Assembly: GCA_964501715.1 (NCBI GenBank) | Contig: CAZCTR010000019.1 | Coordinates: 1 to 25,052 of the forward strand | Direction of reading: 5' to 3' | DNA: 25,052 nt | DNA from: M55B118 sp964501715 | GTDB taxonomy: Bacteria > Bacillota_I > Bacilli_A > Izemoplasmatales > Izemoplasmataceae | Shown: positions 14,158 to 21,613 of the stretch, piece after piece | Layout of the letters: each line of letters opens with the position of its first letter | How positions within the stretch are numbered: the first letter of the stretch is position 1 | Notes under the pieces: model-generated | What the model saw: the letters and a program-made list of their open reading frames with translations, nothing else | Database searches by the model: none | What the model was told of the DNA's origin: nothing | Program-made: the position numbers and the translations under genes

Positions 14158-14767
14158 GATGCGCGAGGTCAAGCGGATCGCCTCACACGGCCATCTCGAC
14201 AAGGGACACATCATCTTCAGGGCGGGCAACACCCTGAACGACCTCTATGTCATCGACCAGGGCAGGGTCAAGATCGCCCGCTACACGAGCGAAGGGAAGG
14301 AACAGGTCATCCGGATCCTTTCCTCCGGAGACTTCTTCGGGGAACTCACTCTCTTCAACGATGAGACGACCCAGTCCTTCGCCGAAGTGCTGGAGCCGAC
14401 TATCATCTGTTATCTGGAGGGCAATCAACTGAAGGCACTCATGGACCAAAACCCCGCCATCCTCTTCAAGATGATGCGGGAGCTTTCAAAACGGCTTGAG
14501 AAGGCCGAGACCATGATCGAGTACAACAACCTCCGTTCCTCGGAGGCCAAGCTCGCGAAACTGCTCTTGGAACTGAGCAAGGATGCGACGGTCCGTTTTC
14601 ACACGACGAAGGGCAATCTTGCCTCGAACCTTGGCATCAAGCCCGAGACCTTCAGCAGGAAACTGAAAGGCCTCCGTGACAAGGGTCTGATCGAGATCAT
14701 CGACAACAAGACGGTGCGAATCCTCGATGAGATCGCCTTATCGTCCATTATTGATCATGATGGATGA
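14087..14767 (+). CDS. Crp/Fnr-family transcriptional regulator (Flp-like, two cysteines)
   Basis: 226 residues from ATG 14087, chosen for GGGG about 7 nt upstream (ATG 14069 has none). An N-terminal cyclic-nucleotide-binding-type beta barrel (SVPIFKNL start, GHIIFRAG, DLYVIDQGRVKI, GDFFGELTLF) is followed by a dimer helix and a C-terminal winged helix (NLASNLGIKPETFSRKLKGL). There is no FNR four-Cys cluster. Cys10 and Cys108 are 98 residues apart, close to the Cys5-Cys102 pair that forms a redox switch in Lactobacillus casei Flp. It overlaps the ATPase gene and probably binds the two FNR-like boxes at 11946-11975, controlling this operon in response to redox state or metal. No good terminator follows on this strand. 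Confidence 0.9.
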   Translation: MKSQKDHRSCIGSVPIFKNLNTDEMREVKRIASHGHLDKGHIIFRAGNTLNDLYVIDQGRVKIARYTSEGKEQVIRILSSGDFFGELTLFNDETTQSFAEVLEPTIICYLEGNQLKALMDQNPAILFKMMRELSKRLEKAETMIEYNNLRSSEAKLAKLLLELSKDATVRFHTTKGNLASNLGIKPETFSRKLKGLRDKGLIEIIDNKTVRILDEIALSSIIDHDG

Positions 14768-14862
14768 GAAACTGTATTAAAACTCGTAATAATTGGAAAA
14801 ATCCATCGCCCACTATGTTATATTGACGCAACGTGACAAGTGTGACGAAACCATACACTTCA

Positions 14863-14897
14863 TACAAAAGGCCCGCTTCAGCATTGAAGCGGGCCTT
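14863..14897 (-). terminator. Intrinsic terminator
   Basis: AAGGCCCGCTTCA (14868-14880) pairs perfectly with TGAAGCGGGCCTT (14885-14897) around GCAT. On the minus strand TTTTG follows, so it ends the lipoprotein operon whose stop is at 14913. It may also stop read-through of the metal operon. Confidence 0.8.
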
Positions 14898-14912
14898 ATC
14901 AATATGCGATTG

Positions 14913-15755
14913 TCAGTCCATTGTGATTCTGAAAGGAACGATGGTGGCATATCCTGAGTCATTGATGATCTTGAGTCTGTGGGTGTCACTCTCATCGATG
15001 AGTGTCCGCTCCACACGGTTTTCGTAGGCCTCTTCCAAGATCACGTAGGCGCCCTCCTCAATCGTCACATCCTCGACATTGTCCAGGTCGACATCCAAGG
15101 TATCCATGACGGAGTGGTCCTCATCCATCACCGTCAGGGACACTGACTGGAGCGGGGAGACTTTCACGAAATCGACTGTGAAATAAACGGTATGGTATGG
15201 CTTGGCATCAATGTCCCTTGAATTATTAATGCTGATTGACATCGAACCTAGATCATTAAGGGCGTACCGATTGGCCAGTTCGAGTTTCAACGCCTTCGTG
15301 TCGCTGTGTTCATAGATGACATAGACGGCTGCGATGTCCCCCACAAGGTCCGGTGAATAATAGAAGGTGAGTTCGTTCGTGATGGCCTCGGTTTCGATGA
15401 CGGTGTCCATCACTTCGATCTCCCCCGTCTCGATGACCGAGCCTTCGCTTATGAGACCTCTGCCCTGGTCAAATCTCACGGTCTCCGTACCATCGTTGCG
15501 ATCGGTCTTTCGAACCAGGAAATACATGTCATATGATGCTTCCAGGGTGCTGAAATCAGTGATGGATTCAGGGTGCTCCTCACCGGAAGAAGTGGTCTCG
15601 GGCAACACAAGGATGCCTTGAGTATAATAGTCTTCCGGAATCAAGGGTGGTGTGTCATCGGAACTTGTCGTACGTGCCAGGGTGCAGGCGTTCAGTATTA
15701 TGAATAAGGAAATGGTGATCCCTAGCATCATGGAGCGTCTCATGGTTGTCATCAT
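14913..15755 (-). CDS. Putative lipoprotein of unknown function
   Basis: 280 residues. Two Arg residues, a hydrophobic core and lipobox LNAC (Cys24) mark a lipoprotein signal. The mature part is acidic and looks beta-rich, with a Thr/Ser/Pro linker after the anchor (TSSDDTPPLIPEDYY) and later repeated-looking strands, possibly two immunoglobulin-like domains. The ATG overlaps the stop of the upstream XRE regulator gene (ATGA). It is the last gene of a three-gene operon (membrane protein, regulator, lipoprotein). No family is recognised. Confidence 0.8.
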   Translation of the reverse strand: MMTTMRRSMMLGITISLFIILNACTLARTTSSDDTPPLIPEDYYTQGILVLPETTSSGEEHPESITDFSTLEASYDMYFLVRKTDRNDGTETVRFDQGRGLISEGSVIETGEIEVMDTVIETEAITNELTFYYSPDLVGDIAAVYVIYEHSDTKALKLELANRYALNDLGSMSISINNSRDIDAKPYHTVYFTVDFVKVSPLQSVSLTVMDEDHSVMDTLDVDLDNVEDVTIEEGAYVILEEAYENRVERTLIDESDTHRLKIINDSGYATIVPFRITMD

Positions 15756-15964
15756 TGCTCATCCCTTTCAAGTGTCAGAATGTCCGCGGGCATGCAGCCG
15801 AGTTCCACGCAGATCTTGGAGAGTGTTTCAAAACGGATCCCTTTGGCCTTGTTGCTTCTCAGGATGGAGAGGTTCGCCTCTGTGATCCCGATTCTTCTGG
15901 CCAGCTCCTTGCTGGTCATGTTGGCCTCCTTGAGTGCTGAGTCAAGGGTGACTTTCACCTTCAT
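15752..15964 (-). CDS. XRE-family helix-turn-helix regulator (YozG-like)
   Basis: 70 residues, a single Cro/C1-type domain: DSALKEANMTSKELARRIGI, then TEANLSILRSNKAKGIRFET, then LSKICVELGCMPADILTLE. These very small regulators (B. subtilis YozG type) are typically encoded next to a multi-helix membrane protein of the DUF2975 kind, and the same arrangement is seen here: the upstream membrane protein gene overlaps by 4 nt (ATGA). It may repress the operon through the palindrome at 16905-16925. Because the membrane partner is broken, the system may no longer work as a pair. Confidence 0.9.
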   Translation of the reverse strand: MKVKVTLDSALKEANMTSKELARRIGITEANLSILRSNKAKGIRFETLSKICVELGCMPADILTLERDEQ

Positions 15965-16476
15965 CGAATCACCATCTTATGGTCATCGTTCATCTCGAGG
16001 ACCTTGGATGCGTAATGGCTCATCCCGAGGAACACAAACGCCACAGCCAATGAAACAAGCGGAATGTCCAATGTGAAATGGATATCGCTCATGAACCTCG
16101 CAAAGACAATCTGATATACGTTGAAAAGTATCTGGGCGACAAGTGAGGTTATGATCAGGGTTTTCGACCATTTGAAAACCCTGGTCGCTGTCTGCAACGT
16201 GTCCCGTGTGAACGATCTGTCCAGAAGGGACAGGATGAATGTCTTCCCATCCTCAAGCATCATCACGAAGAGTGCGAATATGACCGTTGCATAAACCAGA
16301 TAGAGACTGTTGAAGACGATGAACGCGGCCTCGTCTGATTGGAATAGGGGCCGTATGATCACAGGCATCTGCGCCGTTCCCGTATAGATTGTAAGCAATC
16401 CGATGAAGCCGTAGAAGAGTCCATGAAGATAAGCCCGCATGCCCTCCAGGTCCGTATTGAGCGCCTTCAGAAACAA
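15961..16476 (-). CDS. Intact 3' part of the broken membrane protein gene (DUF2975-like)
   Basis: An open frame of 171 residues from a TTG at 16476 without a good ribosome binding site, with four to five membrane helices. The C-terminal helix followed by YASKVLEMNDDHKMVIR matches the ending of DUF2975 membrane proteins (helix, then an acidic stretch and a final I-R). It overlaps the XRE gene by 4 nt. It is probably not a separate gene but the downstream remainder of the decayed frame starting at 16887. If translated alone it would lack the first helices. Confidence 0.5.
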   Translation of the reverse strand: MFLKALNTDLEGMRAYLHGLFYGFIGLLTIYTGTAQMPVIIRPLFQSDEAAFIVFNSLYLVYATVIFALFVMMLEDGKTFILSLLDRSFTRDTLQTATRVFKWSKTLIITSLVAQILFNVYQIVFARFMSDIHFTLDIPLVSLAVAFVFLGMSHYASKVLEMNDDHKMVIR

Positions 16477-16887
16477 GAAGAGAAGAATCAGGGTATATGA
16501 TTAACGAAAACGCCAAATGAATCATCGAGGCGACCGATTCCGCCTCGAAAAAGACGAAGGGGCTGCTGCCTTCATACAGCAGATGGGTGTTGATCATGAA
16601 ATAAAGCCCCACAAACAGACTCAGACAGATGGAACCCAGCATAACAGCATTCAACACATTTCTTTTGAAAAAAAGAAGCAAGAACACGGGAACAAGGCTG
16701 ATACCGATTTAAAGGACGAACGCCAACACATTGAGAACCGCACCTTGAGCGACATCCAACGAAGCAATTTGGCAAGTGAGGTGAAAGGGAGACTCAATGC
16801 GAAAATAATCGAAACCGATTCATCCAGCCATAACCCAAAGCCTAAAGCGATAATCAAACCCGTCACAAGCAAACCGATCTTCTTCAT
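15961..16887 (-). pseudogene. Multi-helix membrane protein gene broken by two frameshifts and a stop
   Basis: Read from ATG 16885-16887 (AGGATG upstream), the protein starts MKKIGLLVTGLIIALGFGLW and continues through LPFTSLAKLLRWMSLK. Near 16741 the sequence resumes one frame away (AVLNVLAFVL), meets TAA at 16709-16711, then continues IGISLVPVFLLLFFKRN and on to HLAFSLIIY. One extra base in the CCC run at 16491-16493 returns the frame to the intact 3' part. Repairing all three lesions gives about 308 residues and eight helices. Each segment alone lacks a sensible start, while joined they make one continuous hydrophobic protein, so a broken gene is more likely than three small ones. Sequencing error remains possible. 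Confidence 0.7.
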
Positions 16888-16904
16888 AGTCACACATCCT
16901 AAAG

Positions 16905-16925
16905 AATTATTGTTTTGCAATAATT
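16905..16925. promoter_or_regulatory. Perfect inverted repeat, possible XRE operator
   Basis: AATTATTG (16905-16912) and CAATAATT (16918-16925) around TTTTG, 18 nt upstream of the operon's first start codon. A -35-like TTGCTG lies beside it on the minus strand, so the repeat would overlap the promoter. Confidence 0.4.
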
Positions 16926-17005
16926 TTCAGCAATTTATATTTAATTTTCATTCTTTGGAAGACGAACCGAGATCAATTGCATTCATCCCGGGAATGTTCA
17001 AGCAC

Positions 17006-17038
17006 AAAAAAACTTGGAAGGCGGGTTGCCTTCCAAGT
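17006..17038 (-). terminator. Intrinsic terminator of the gene at 17056-17808
   Basis: ACTTGGAAGGC (17012-17022) pairs with GCCTTCCAAGT (17028-17038), loop GGGTT; on the minus strand TTTTTTTG follows. Confidence 0.85.
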
Positions 17039-17055
17039 GTGTGTTTAAGGGACCA

Positions 17056-17808
17056 TTACCGGGGATAGAGGTCGCCCATCTCTTCTGTGTCAATTTGGAC
17101 GCGACGTTCGCGCTGCTTCAGGATCAGGTCATGGTAATGTTCAGGGTTTTCCTTCATGTTCTTGAGCATGTTCGCGATGTAATCCTCGAAGTCCGTGACA
17201 CAGAAATCGGTCTTGCAATCCTGTGTGTGGATGGCGAAGATGTTGTCGCCGGTCGTGGTCAGATGGTTGGTCTCAGTGAGCAGGTCAAAATAGATGCGCT
17301 CATTGATTTCAGGGACGAAACGCACCTCGAGTCTCTCGGGATAGCGTTTCCTGATCAGTGTCTTGCCTTCTTTCTCATAACGGAACTTCACGATGGGGAA
17401 GGCCGTTTTCTCTACAATGGCCTGAAGATGCTCAGGAAGCGCAGCTTTGTCGATCTCGAGCAAGGAGTGGTAATCGTGGCGCATGTTGTCAACGGAATCG
17501 TCCTGAAGCTTTTCAGCGTCGCGTCTGGCCTTTTGCCAATCACTGAGCGCATAGGTCTTCATGGTTTCGCTTTGTTCCTTGACATCATTCACAGGAAGCC
17601 TTCCGTCGTTGGTGAAGTCCACTCTTTCAATCAGTATGTCGCCTTCGACCTCGTGGGTCGACTGATCGGTCTCCCGGAACATCATTCTCGCATCATTGAG
17701 AGCCTTGAATGAACGGTCAAGCACTTTTCCGTTCTCAAAGACCTCTACGAGTTTGTAGCCGTGGTCGTTGAAATCGTAACGTCTCCAATAGACAATCTTA
17801 GGTTCCAT
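17056..17808 (-). CDS. Cytosolic protein of unknown function
   Basis: 250 residues, charged and soluble, with no signal peptide or membrane helix. It begins MEPKIVYWRRYDFNDHGYKL and contains a helical middle (KARRDAEKLQDD), a stretch TLIRKRYPERLEVRFVPEIN, two Cys close together (QDCKTDFC) and a helical basic tail. GGAGGG about 7 nt upstream supports the ATG. It is monocistronic, with its own promoter (17840-17868) and a strong terminator (17006-17038). I do not recognise the family; no catalytic motif is evident. Confidence 0.75.
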   Translation of the reverse strand: MEPKIVYWRRYDFNDHGYKLVEVFENGKVLDRSFKALNDARMMFRETDQSTHEVEGDILIERVDFTNDGRLPVNDVKEQSETMKTYALSDWQKARRDAEKLQDDSVDNMRHDYHSLLEIDKAALPEHLQAIVEKTAFPIVKFRYEKEGKTLIRKRYPERLEVRFVPEINERIYFDLLTETNHLTTTGDNIFAIHTQDCKTDFCVTDFEDYIANMLKNMKENPEHYHDLILKQRERRVQIDTEEMGDLYPR

Positions 17809-17839
17809 GAAATCCCTCCAATTAGGAAATTATAGTTCA

Positions 17840-17868
17840 AGTATAGCATTTGTTTAGAAATGATACAA
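17840..17868 (-). promoter_or_regulatory. Promoter of the gene at 17056-17808
   Basis: Minus strand TTGTAT (17863-17868), 17-bp spacer, TATACT (17840-17845). A second -10-like TATAAT lies at 17829-17834. Confidence 0.55.
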
Positions 17869-18044
17869 TTAAAACGCTGATAATAAATGCTCCTTCAACT
17901 TTAAGAAAAACCGTTGCACACAAAGCTTTGTTCAACCAACACACCTCAAATGAGCGGTCATCCTTGCATGGGATATGGTCTAGGGAGCTTACTTGTGATA
18001 TCATATGAATGTACCTTATGAATGCACTCTGAGGAGGTTGTATC

Positions 18045-19061
18045 ATGAAAGTATTGTTCATTGGAGGCACAGGAAGAATCTCCACCGCTGTGAGCCATGA
18101 GGCCGTTGAACGTGGTATGGAGCTTTATGTTTTGAATCGCGGCCGCCACAATGAAGTCCTTCCGAACGGCGCGCATCCCATCATAGCCGACATCAATGAC
18201 GATGAACAGGTAAAAAAGGCGCTTGAAGGCCATACGTTCGATGTGGTCGTCGACTGGGTCGCCTTCACCGTTGACCACATCAAAAGGGATCACAGACTTT
18301 TCAAGGACAGGACGGACCAATACGTGTTCATAAGCAGTGCATCAGCTTATGAGAAGCCGATCCCGAAACATCCGATCACCGAAGACATCCCCCTGGCCAA
18401 TCCTTATTGGGAATACAGCCAGAACAAGAAACATTGCGAGGACCATCTCAAGACCTTGGACGGTGAGGGGTTCCGTGTGACCGTCATCAGACCGTCACAC
18501 ACCTACGATGACACATCGCTCATCTTTCAGCTGAAACCCGGAGCGCATCCTTTCACCATGCTCAAACGGATGCTTGAGCGAAAGCCCATTGTCATCCCCG
18601 GGGATGGCGAGACCCTATGGACGCTCACGTACAACTGGGATTTCGCGGGGGCATTTCTCGACATTCTGGGCAACAGGGACGCTTTTGGCGAGACCTTCCA
18701 TCTCACTTCCGAAAAGATTTACTCCTGGAACGAGATCACCCGGTCGATCTATGCCGCGCTCGACATCGAACCCGACATACTTCACATGCCCCTCGAAACC
18801 ATACTCGAACACTTCCCCGAATTCGAAGGGGAGCTCAAAGGGGACAAGATGGCCAACGCCGTCTTTGACAACGCCAAAATCAAAGCGGTCGCACCGAACT
18901 ACAAATCCGAGACCGGGTATCCGGATATCGCGAAACACGCAGTCGCACATTACCTGTCCACCCCGGAAATCCAGACGGTCGACGAGGATTTCATGCAGCG
19001 GTATGACGCGATGGTAGAAGCGCATAGACAGAAAACAACGTCCAATGACCTGACATCATGA
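18045..19061 (+). CDS. NAD-dependent epimerase/dehydratase-like (atypical SDR)
   Basis: 338 residues. The N-terminus MKVLFIGGTGRISTAVSHEA holds the dinucleotide motif GGTGxxS of extended or atypical short-chain dehydrogenases, VLNRG ends the second strand (NADP preference possible), and VFISSASAYE with YSQNK gives the Ser and Tyr-x-x-x-Lys catalytic set. The C-terminal half (VIRPSHTYDD, HLTSEKIYSWNEI) is the substrate domain. It resembles SDR proteins related to CSP41 and RNA-binding or sugar epimerase-like relatives, so the substrate is uncertain. GAGGAGG at about 18031 gives good spacing to the ATG. It stands alone, divergent from the gene at 17808; the 236-bp gap contains that gene's promoter but no clear one for this gene. 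Confidence 0.85.
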   Translation: MKVLFIGGTGRISTAVSHEAVERGMELYVLNRGRHNEVLPNGAHPIIADINDDEQVKKALEGHTFDVVVDWVAFTVDHIKRDHRLFKDRTDQYVFISSASAYEKPIPKHPITEDIPLANPYWEYSQNKKHCEDHLKTLDGEGFRVTVIRPSHTYDDTSLIFQLKPGAHPFTMLKRMLERKPIVIPGDGETLWTLTYNWDFAGAFLDILGNRDAFGETFHLTSEKIYSWNEITRSIYAALDIEPDILHMPLETILEHFPEFEGELKGDKMANAVFDNAKIKAVAPNYKSETGYPDIAKHAVAHYLSTPEIQTVDEDFMQRYDAMVEAHRQKTTSNDLTS

Positions 19062-19076
19062 GCTGAAAAACAGGAT

Positions 19077-19108
19077 TACACGCACACGTGCGCGTACGCA
19101 CGCGCACA
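19077..19108. repeat. 32-bp strictly alternating purine-pyrimidine tract
   Basis: From T19077 to A19108 every base alternates pyrimidine and purine, mostly CG and CA steps, a classical Z-DNA-prone sequence. Within it GTGCGCGT (19088-19095) and ACGCGCAC (19100-19107) can also form a hairpin with a 4-nt loop. It lies 15 nt after the epimerase stop, without a T-tract, so it is a poor intrinsic terminator. Confidence 0.7.
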
Positions 19109-19155
19109 AAATTATAGATGATTGAGCAATTCACACCCATTCCGGAGGTTATGCC

Positions 19156-19563
19156 ATGAAACAGATCACAAAAACCATCTCGGTAAAAACCAAGTCAAAA
19201 ATGAGCATGCAGGACATCACAAAGGAGGTAGAAGCCTTTGTAAGGGACTCGGGATTGACCACAGCCGAGCTCACGCTTTTCGTTCCGCATACCACAGCCG
19301 CAATCACCATCAATGAAAGTGCCGACCCGGACGTACAGAGGGACATGATCGAGGGCCTCTCACAAAGTCTGCCCGACAGACTTAGCTTCAGACACAGTGA
19401 AGGCAATTCCCAAGCCCATATCCTCTCAAGCGTCATCGGTGCGAGCGAACATGTGCTCATCGAGGACGGACGCATCCTTTTCGGGACCTGGCAGGCAATC
19501 TATTTTTGCGAATTCGACGGTCCGCGAATGCGGCGTCTTCACCTGCGTGTACAAGGACAGTGA
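19156..19563 (+). CDS. YjbQ-family protein (UPF0047; secondary thiamine-phosphate synthase type)
   Basis: 135 residues with the full family pattern: PHTTAAITINESADPDV early, SEGNSQAHILSSVIGAS in the middle, and FGTWQAIYFCEFDGPRMRRL at the end. Family members form small trimeric barrels; the E. coli member can weakly replace thiamine-phosphate synthase, and the true role is not settled. GGAGG at 19143-19147 supports the ATG. The DUF2784 gene follows after 50 nt and may be co-transcribed. Length is normal and all conserved His, Glu and Arg positions that I know are present. Confidence 0.92.
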   Translation: MKQITKTISVKTKSKMSMQDITKEVEAFVRDSGLTTAELTLFVPHTTAAITINESADPDVQRDMIEGLSQSLPDRLSFRHSEGNSQAHILSSVIGASEHVLIEDGRILFGTWQAIYFCEFDGPRMRRLHLRVQGQ

Positions 19564-19613
19564 CCACCCTTGCAACCAGAAGCATATTTTAGACCCATCA
19601 AGGAGACGAAACC

Positions 19614-20024
19614 ATGTTTGAACCTTCCACTTACATGCTCTTTGCGGACATCACCGCCGCAATCCATTTGACCTATGTCCTTTTTGTGGTCTTCGGCCAG
19701 TTCTACATCCTGGTCGGATGGCTTTTCTATTGGCCTTATACGCGGGCCCCATGGTTTCGCGCGATCCATCTTATCATGATATTGATCGTATCGGTGCAGG
19801 AGATCCTGAGACTCAGATGCCCCCTCACAGTGCTTGAATCCTTTTTGAGACGTCAAGCCGGTGAGACTGTCAACACCGAAACCACGTTCCTCATGGATCT
19901 CATCCACCCCATCATGTTTTTGACGATACCCGATTGGATGTTTACCTTCATGTACATCGGATTCGGTGCCTTGGTCGCATTGACATTTTTCGCCATGCCG
20001 CCAAAACGGCGCACAGAAACATAG
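19614..20024 (+). CDS. DUF2784 family membrane protein
   Basis: 136 residues with four helices. The family signature is clear: ADITAAIHLTYVLFVVFGQF, then WFRAIHLIMILIVSVQEILR, then CPLTVLESFLRRQAGE. These inner-membrane proteins have conserved His, Glu and CPLT motifs but no assigned function. A GGAGA site lies about 12 nt upstream of the ATG. It follows the YjbQ gene closely and is the last gene before a 380-bp gap ahead of the glycine betaine operon; no terminator is evident after it. Confidence 0.88.
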   Translation: MFEPSTYMLFADITAAIHLTYVLFVVFGQFYILVGWLFYWPYTRAPWFRAIHLIMILIVSVQEILRLRCPLTVLESFLRRQAGETVNTETTFLMDLIHPIMFLTIPDWMFTFMYIGFGALVALTFFAMPPKRRTET

Positions 20025-20241
20025 TTTTTGAGACGTCAAAAGCTCCATTCATCTATGCAAAATCAGACATTCAATGAGGGTTCACAAGCAAGAAATTTGA
20101 AAAAAAACGGCATATTAAAATTTTTCAATCGGTTTCATTTCAAAAAAAGACAACGTTTTTCATGCCCTCAACGAAAACATAAAATCGCTTTCATACGCTT
20201 CATGCTCAGTTGCAAAAAAACTGACAACCCATGCATAGCTG

Positions 20242-20269
20242 TTGATTTTCCAGCTGAATATGGTATATT
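20242..20269 (+). promoter_or_regulatory. Promoter of the glycine betaine transporter operon
   Basis: TTGATT (20242-20247), 16-bp spacer with an extended TGG, and TATATT (20264-20269), leaving a leader of about 130 nt before the ATPase. The rest of the gap 20025-20404 is AT-rich without a visible gene or a recognised riboswitch. Confidence 0.5.
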
Positions 20270-20404
20270 ATATACATAAGCGAAAAAATAAATGCTGACA
20301 CGTCCCATTCAAACATATATCATTATGTTTTTTTATTTCTGAAACCATACCGGATTTGTTGGTGAACTACAAGTCACACATTACATTATAGTAGGAGGAA
20401 GACA

Positions 20405-21613
20405 ATGTCCCACATAGTAGTGAAAAACCTATACAAGATATTTGGTGGATCACCGAAAAAAGCACTTGAGATGTCTCAAAACGGTACGTCCAAAGCGGAC
20501 ATTCTAAAAGAAACGGGTAACACAATCGGCGTCAACAATGTCTCGTTCGAGGTAGAGAAAGGTGAGACCTTCGTGGTCATGGGGTTGTCCGGAAGCGGAA
20601 AATCCACACTGATCCGTTGTCTCAACAAACTCATCACACCGACATACGGAGAAGTCCTTGTCGAGGATGAGGATGTCCTTGCCGCAGACGACGAGCAACT
20701 GCGCATGCTGCGACGCAAGAAAATGGCGATGGTGTTTCAGAACTTCGGCCTTTTCCCGCACCGCACTGTACGCAGAAATGTTGACTACGGTCTCGAAGTC
20801 CAAGGCGTGCCTGAAGAAGAACGCATCGAGAAAGCTTACAAGGTGCTTGACACCGTAGGCCTCAAAGGTTACGAAGAACAAAGGACAAACGAACTCTCAG
20901 GGGGTATGCAACAACGCGTCGGGCTTGCCCGTGCGCTTGTGAACGATCCTGAGATCCTGCTCATGGACGAGGCGTTCAGCGCCCTCGACCCCTTGATCCG
21001 CAGGAACATGCAAGACCAGCTTATCGAACTTCAAGAAGAAATGCAGAAAACCATCGTCTTCATCACGCATGACCTTGATGAAGCCCTGAAACTCGGTGAC
21101 CGCATTGCGGTCATGTACGACGGTTCCATCGTCCAGATCGGAACCCCCGAGGAGATTCTCACGAATCCCGCGAACGATTATGTACGGAACTTCGTTGAGA
21201 ACGTCGACCGTTCCAAGGTCATCAAGGCCGAATCCATCATGAGCAAACCGCTTGCGGTCATCGATACGAAAGACGGACCCAAGATGGCACTGCGCCAGAT
21301 GGAAAGAGAACAGATCTCCAGCATCTTCGTCACGGACAAAAGACACCGTCTCAAAGGCGTTGTGGATGCTGAAGATGCACAGAAACTCGTCAATAAGGGT
21401 GAAAAGGACCTGAAGTCCATCATCAGGACGAAAGGCCTTTACGAAGTCTCGCCGGACACCTTGATCAGCGACATGCTGCCCATGGCGAGCAAGACGAAAT
21501 ACCCCATCGCTGTGGTTGATGACAATCGCAAGCTTCTCGGTCTTGTCGTAAGGGTCGCGGTCATCGCGGGCATCCACGGCAAAGAAGAGGAAGGAGCTGA
21601 GGACAATGAGTAA
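20405..21613 (+). CDS. opuAA: Glycine betaine/proline betaine ABC importer, ATPase subunit with CBS domains
   Basis: 402 residues, the usual OpuAA/ProV length. Walker A GLSGSGKST (about 60-68), Q-loop FQNFGLFPHRTV, signature LSGGMQQRVGLARAL, Walker B ILLMDEAFSALDP and switch FITHDLDEAL. The N-terminal part includes the family-typical FGGSPKKALEM stretch. After residue 275 two CBS motifs follow (SIMSKPLAVIDT and YEVSPDTLISDML regions), which in OpuA-type systems sense ionic strength or bind cyclic-di-AMP and so gate osmolyte uptake. AGGAGG just upstream supports the ATG. It overlaps the permease gene by 8 nt (ATGAGTAA) and forms one operon with permease and binding protein. Confidence 0.94.
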   Translation: MSHIVVKNLYKIFGGSPKKALEMSQNGTSKADILKETGNTIGVNNVSFEVEKGETFVVMGLSGSGKSTLIRCLNKLITPTYGEVLVEDEDVLAADDEQLRMLRRKKMAMVFQNFGLFPHRTVRRNVDYGLEVQGVPEEERIEKAYKVLDTVGLKGYEEQRTNELSGGMQQRVGLARALVNDPEILLMDEAFSALDPLIRRNMQDQLIELQEEMQKTIVFITHDLDEALKLGDRIAVMYDGSIVQIGTPEEILTNPANDYVRNFVENVDRSKVIKAESIMSKPLAVIDTKDGPKMALRQMEREQISSIFVTDKRHRLKGVVDAEDAQKLVNKGEKDLKSIIRTKGLYEVSPDTLISDMLPMASKTKYPIAVVDDNRKLLGLVVRVAVIAGIHGKEEEGAEDNE

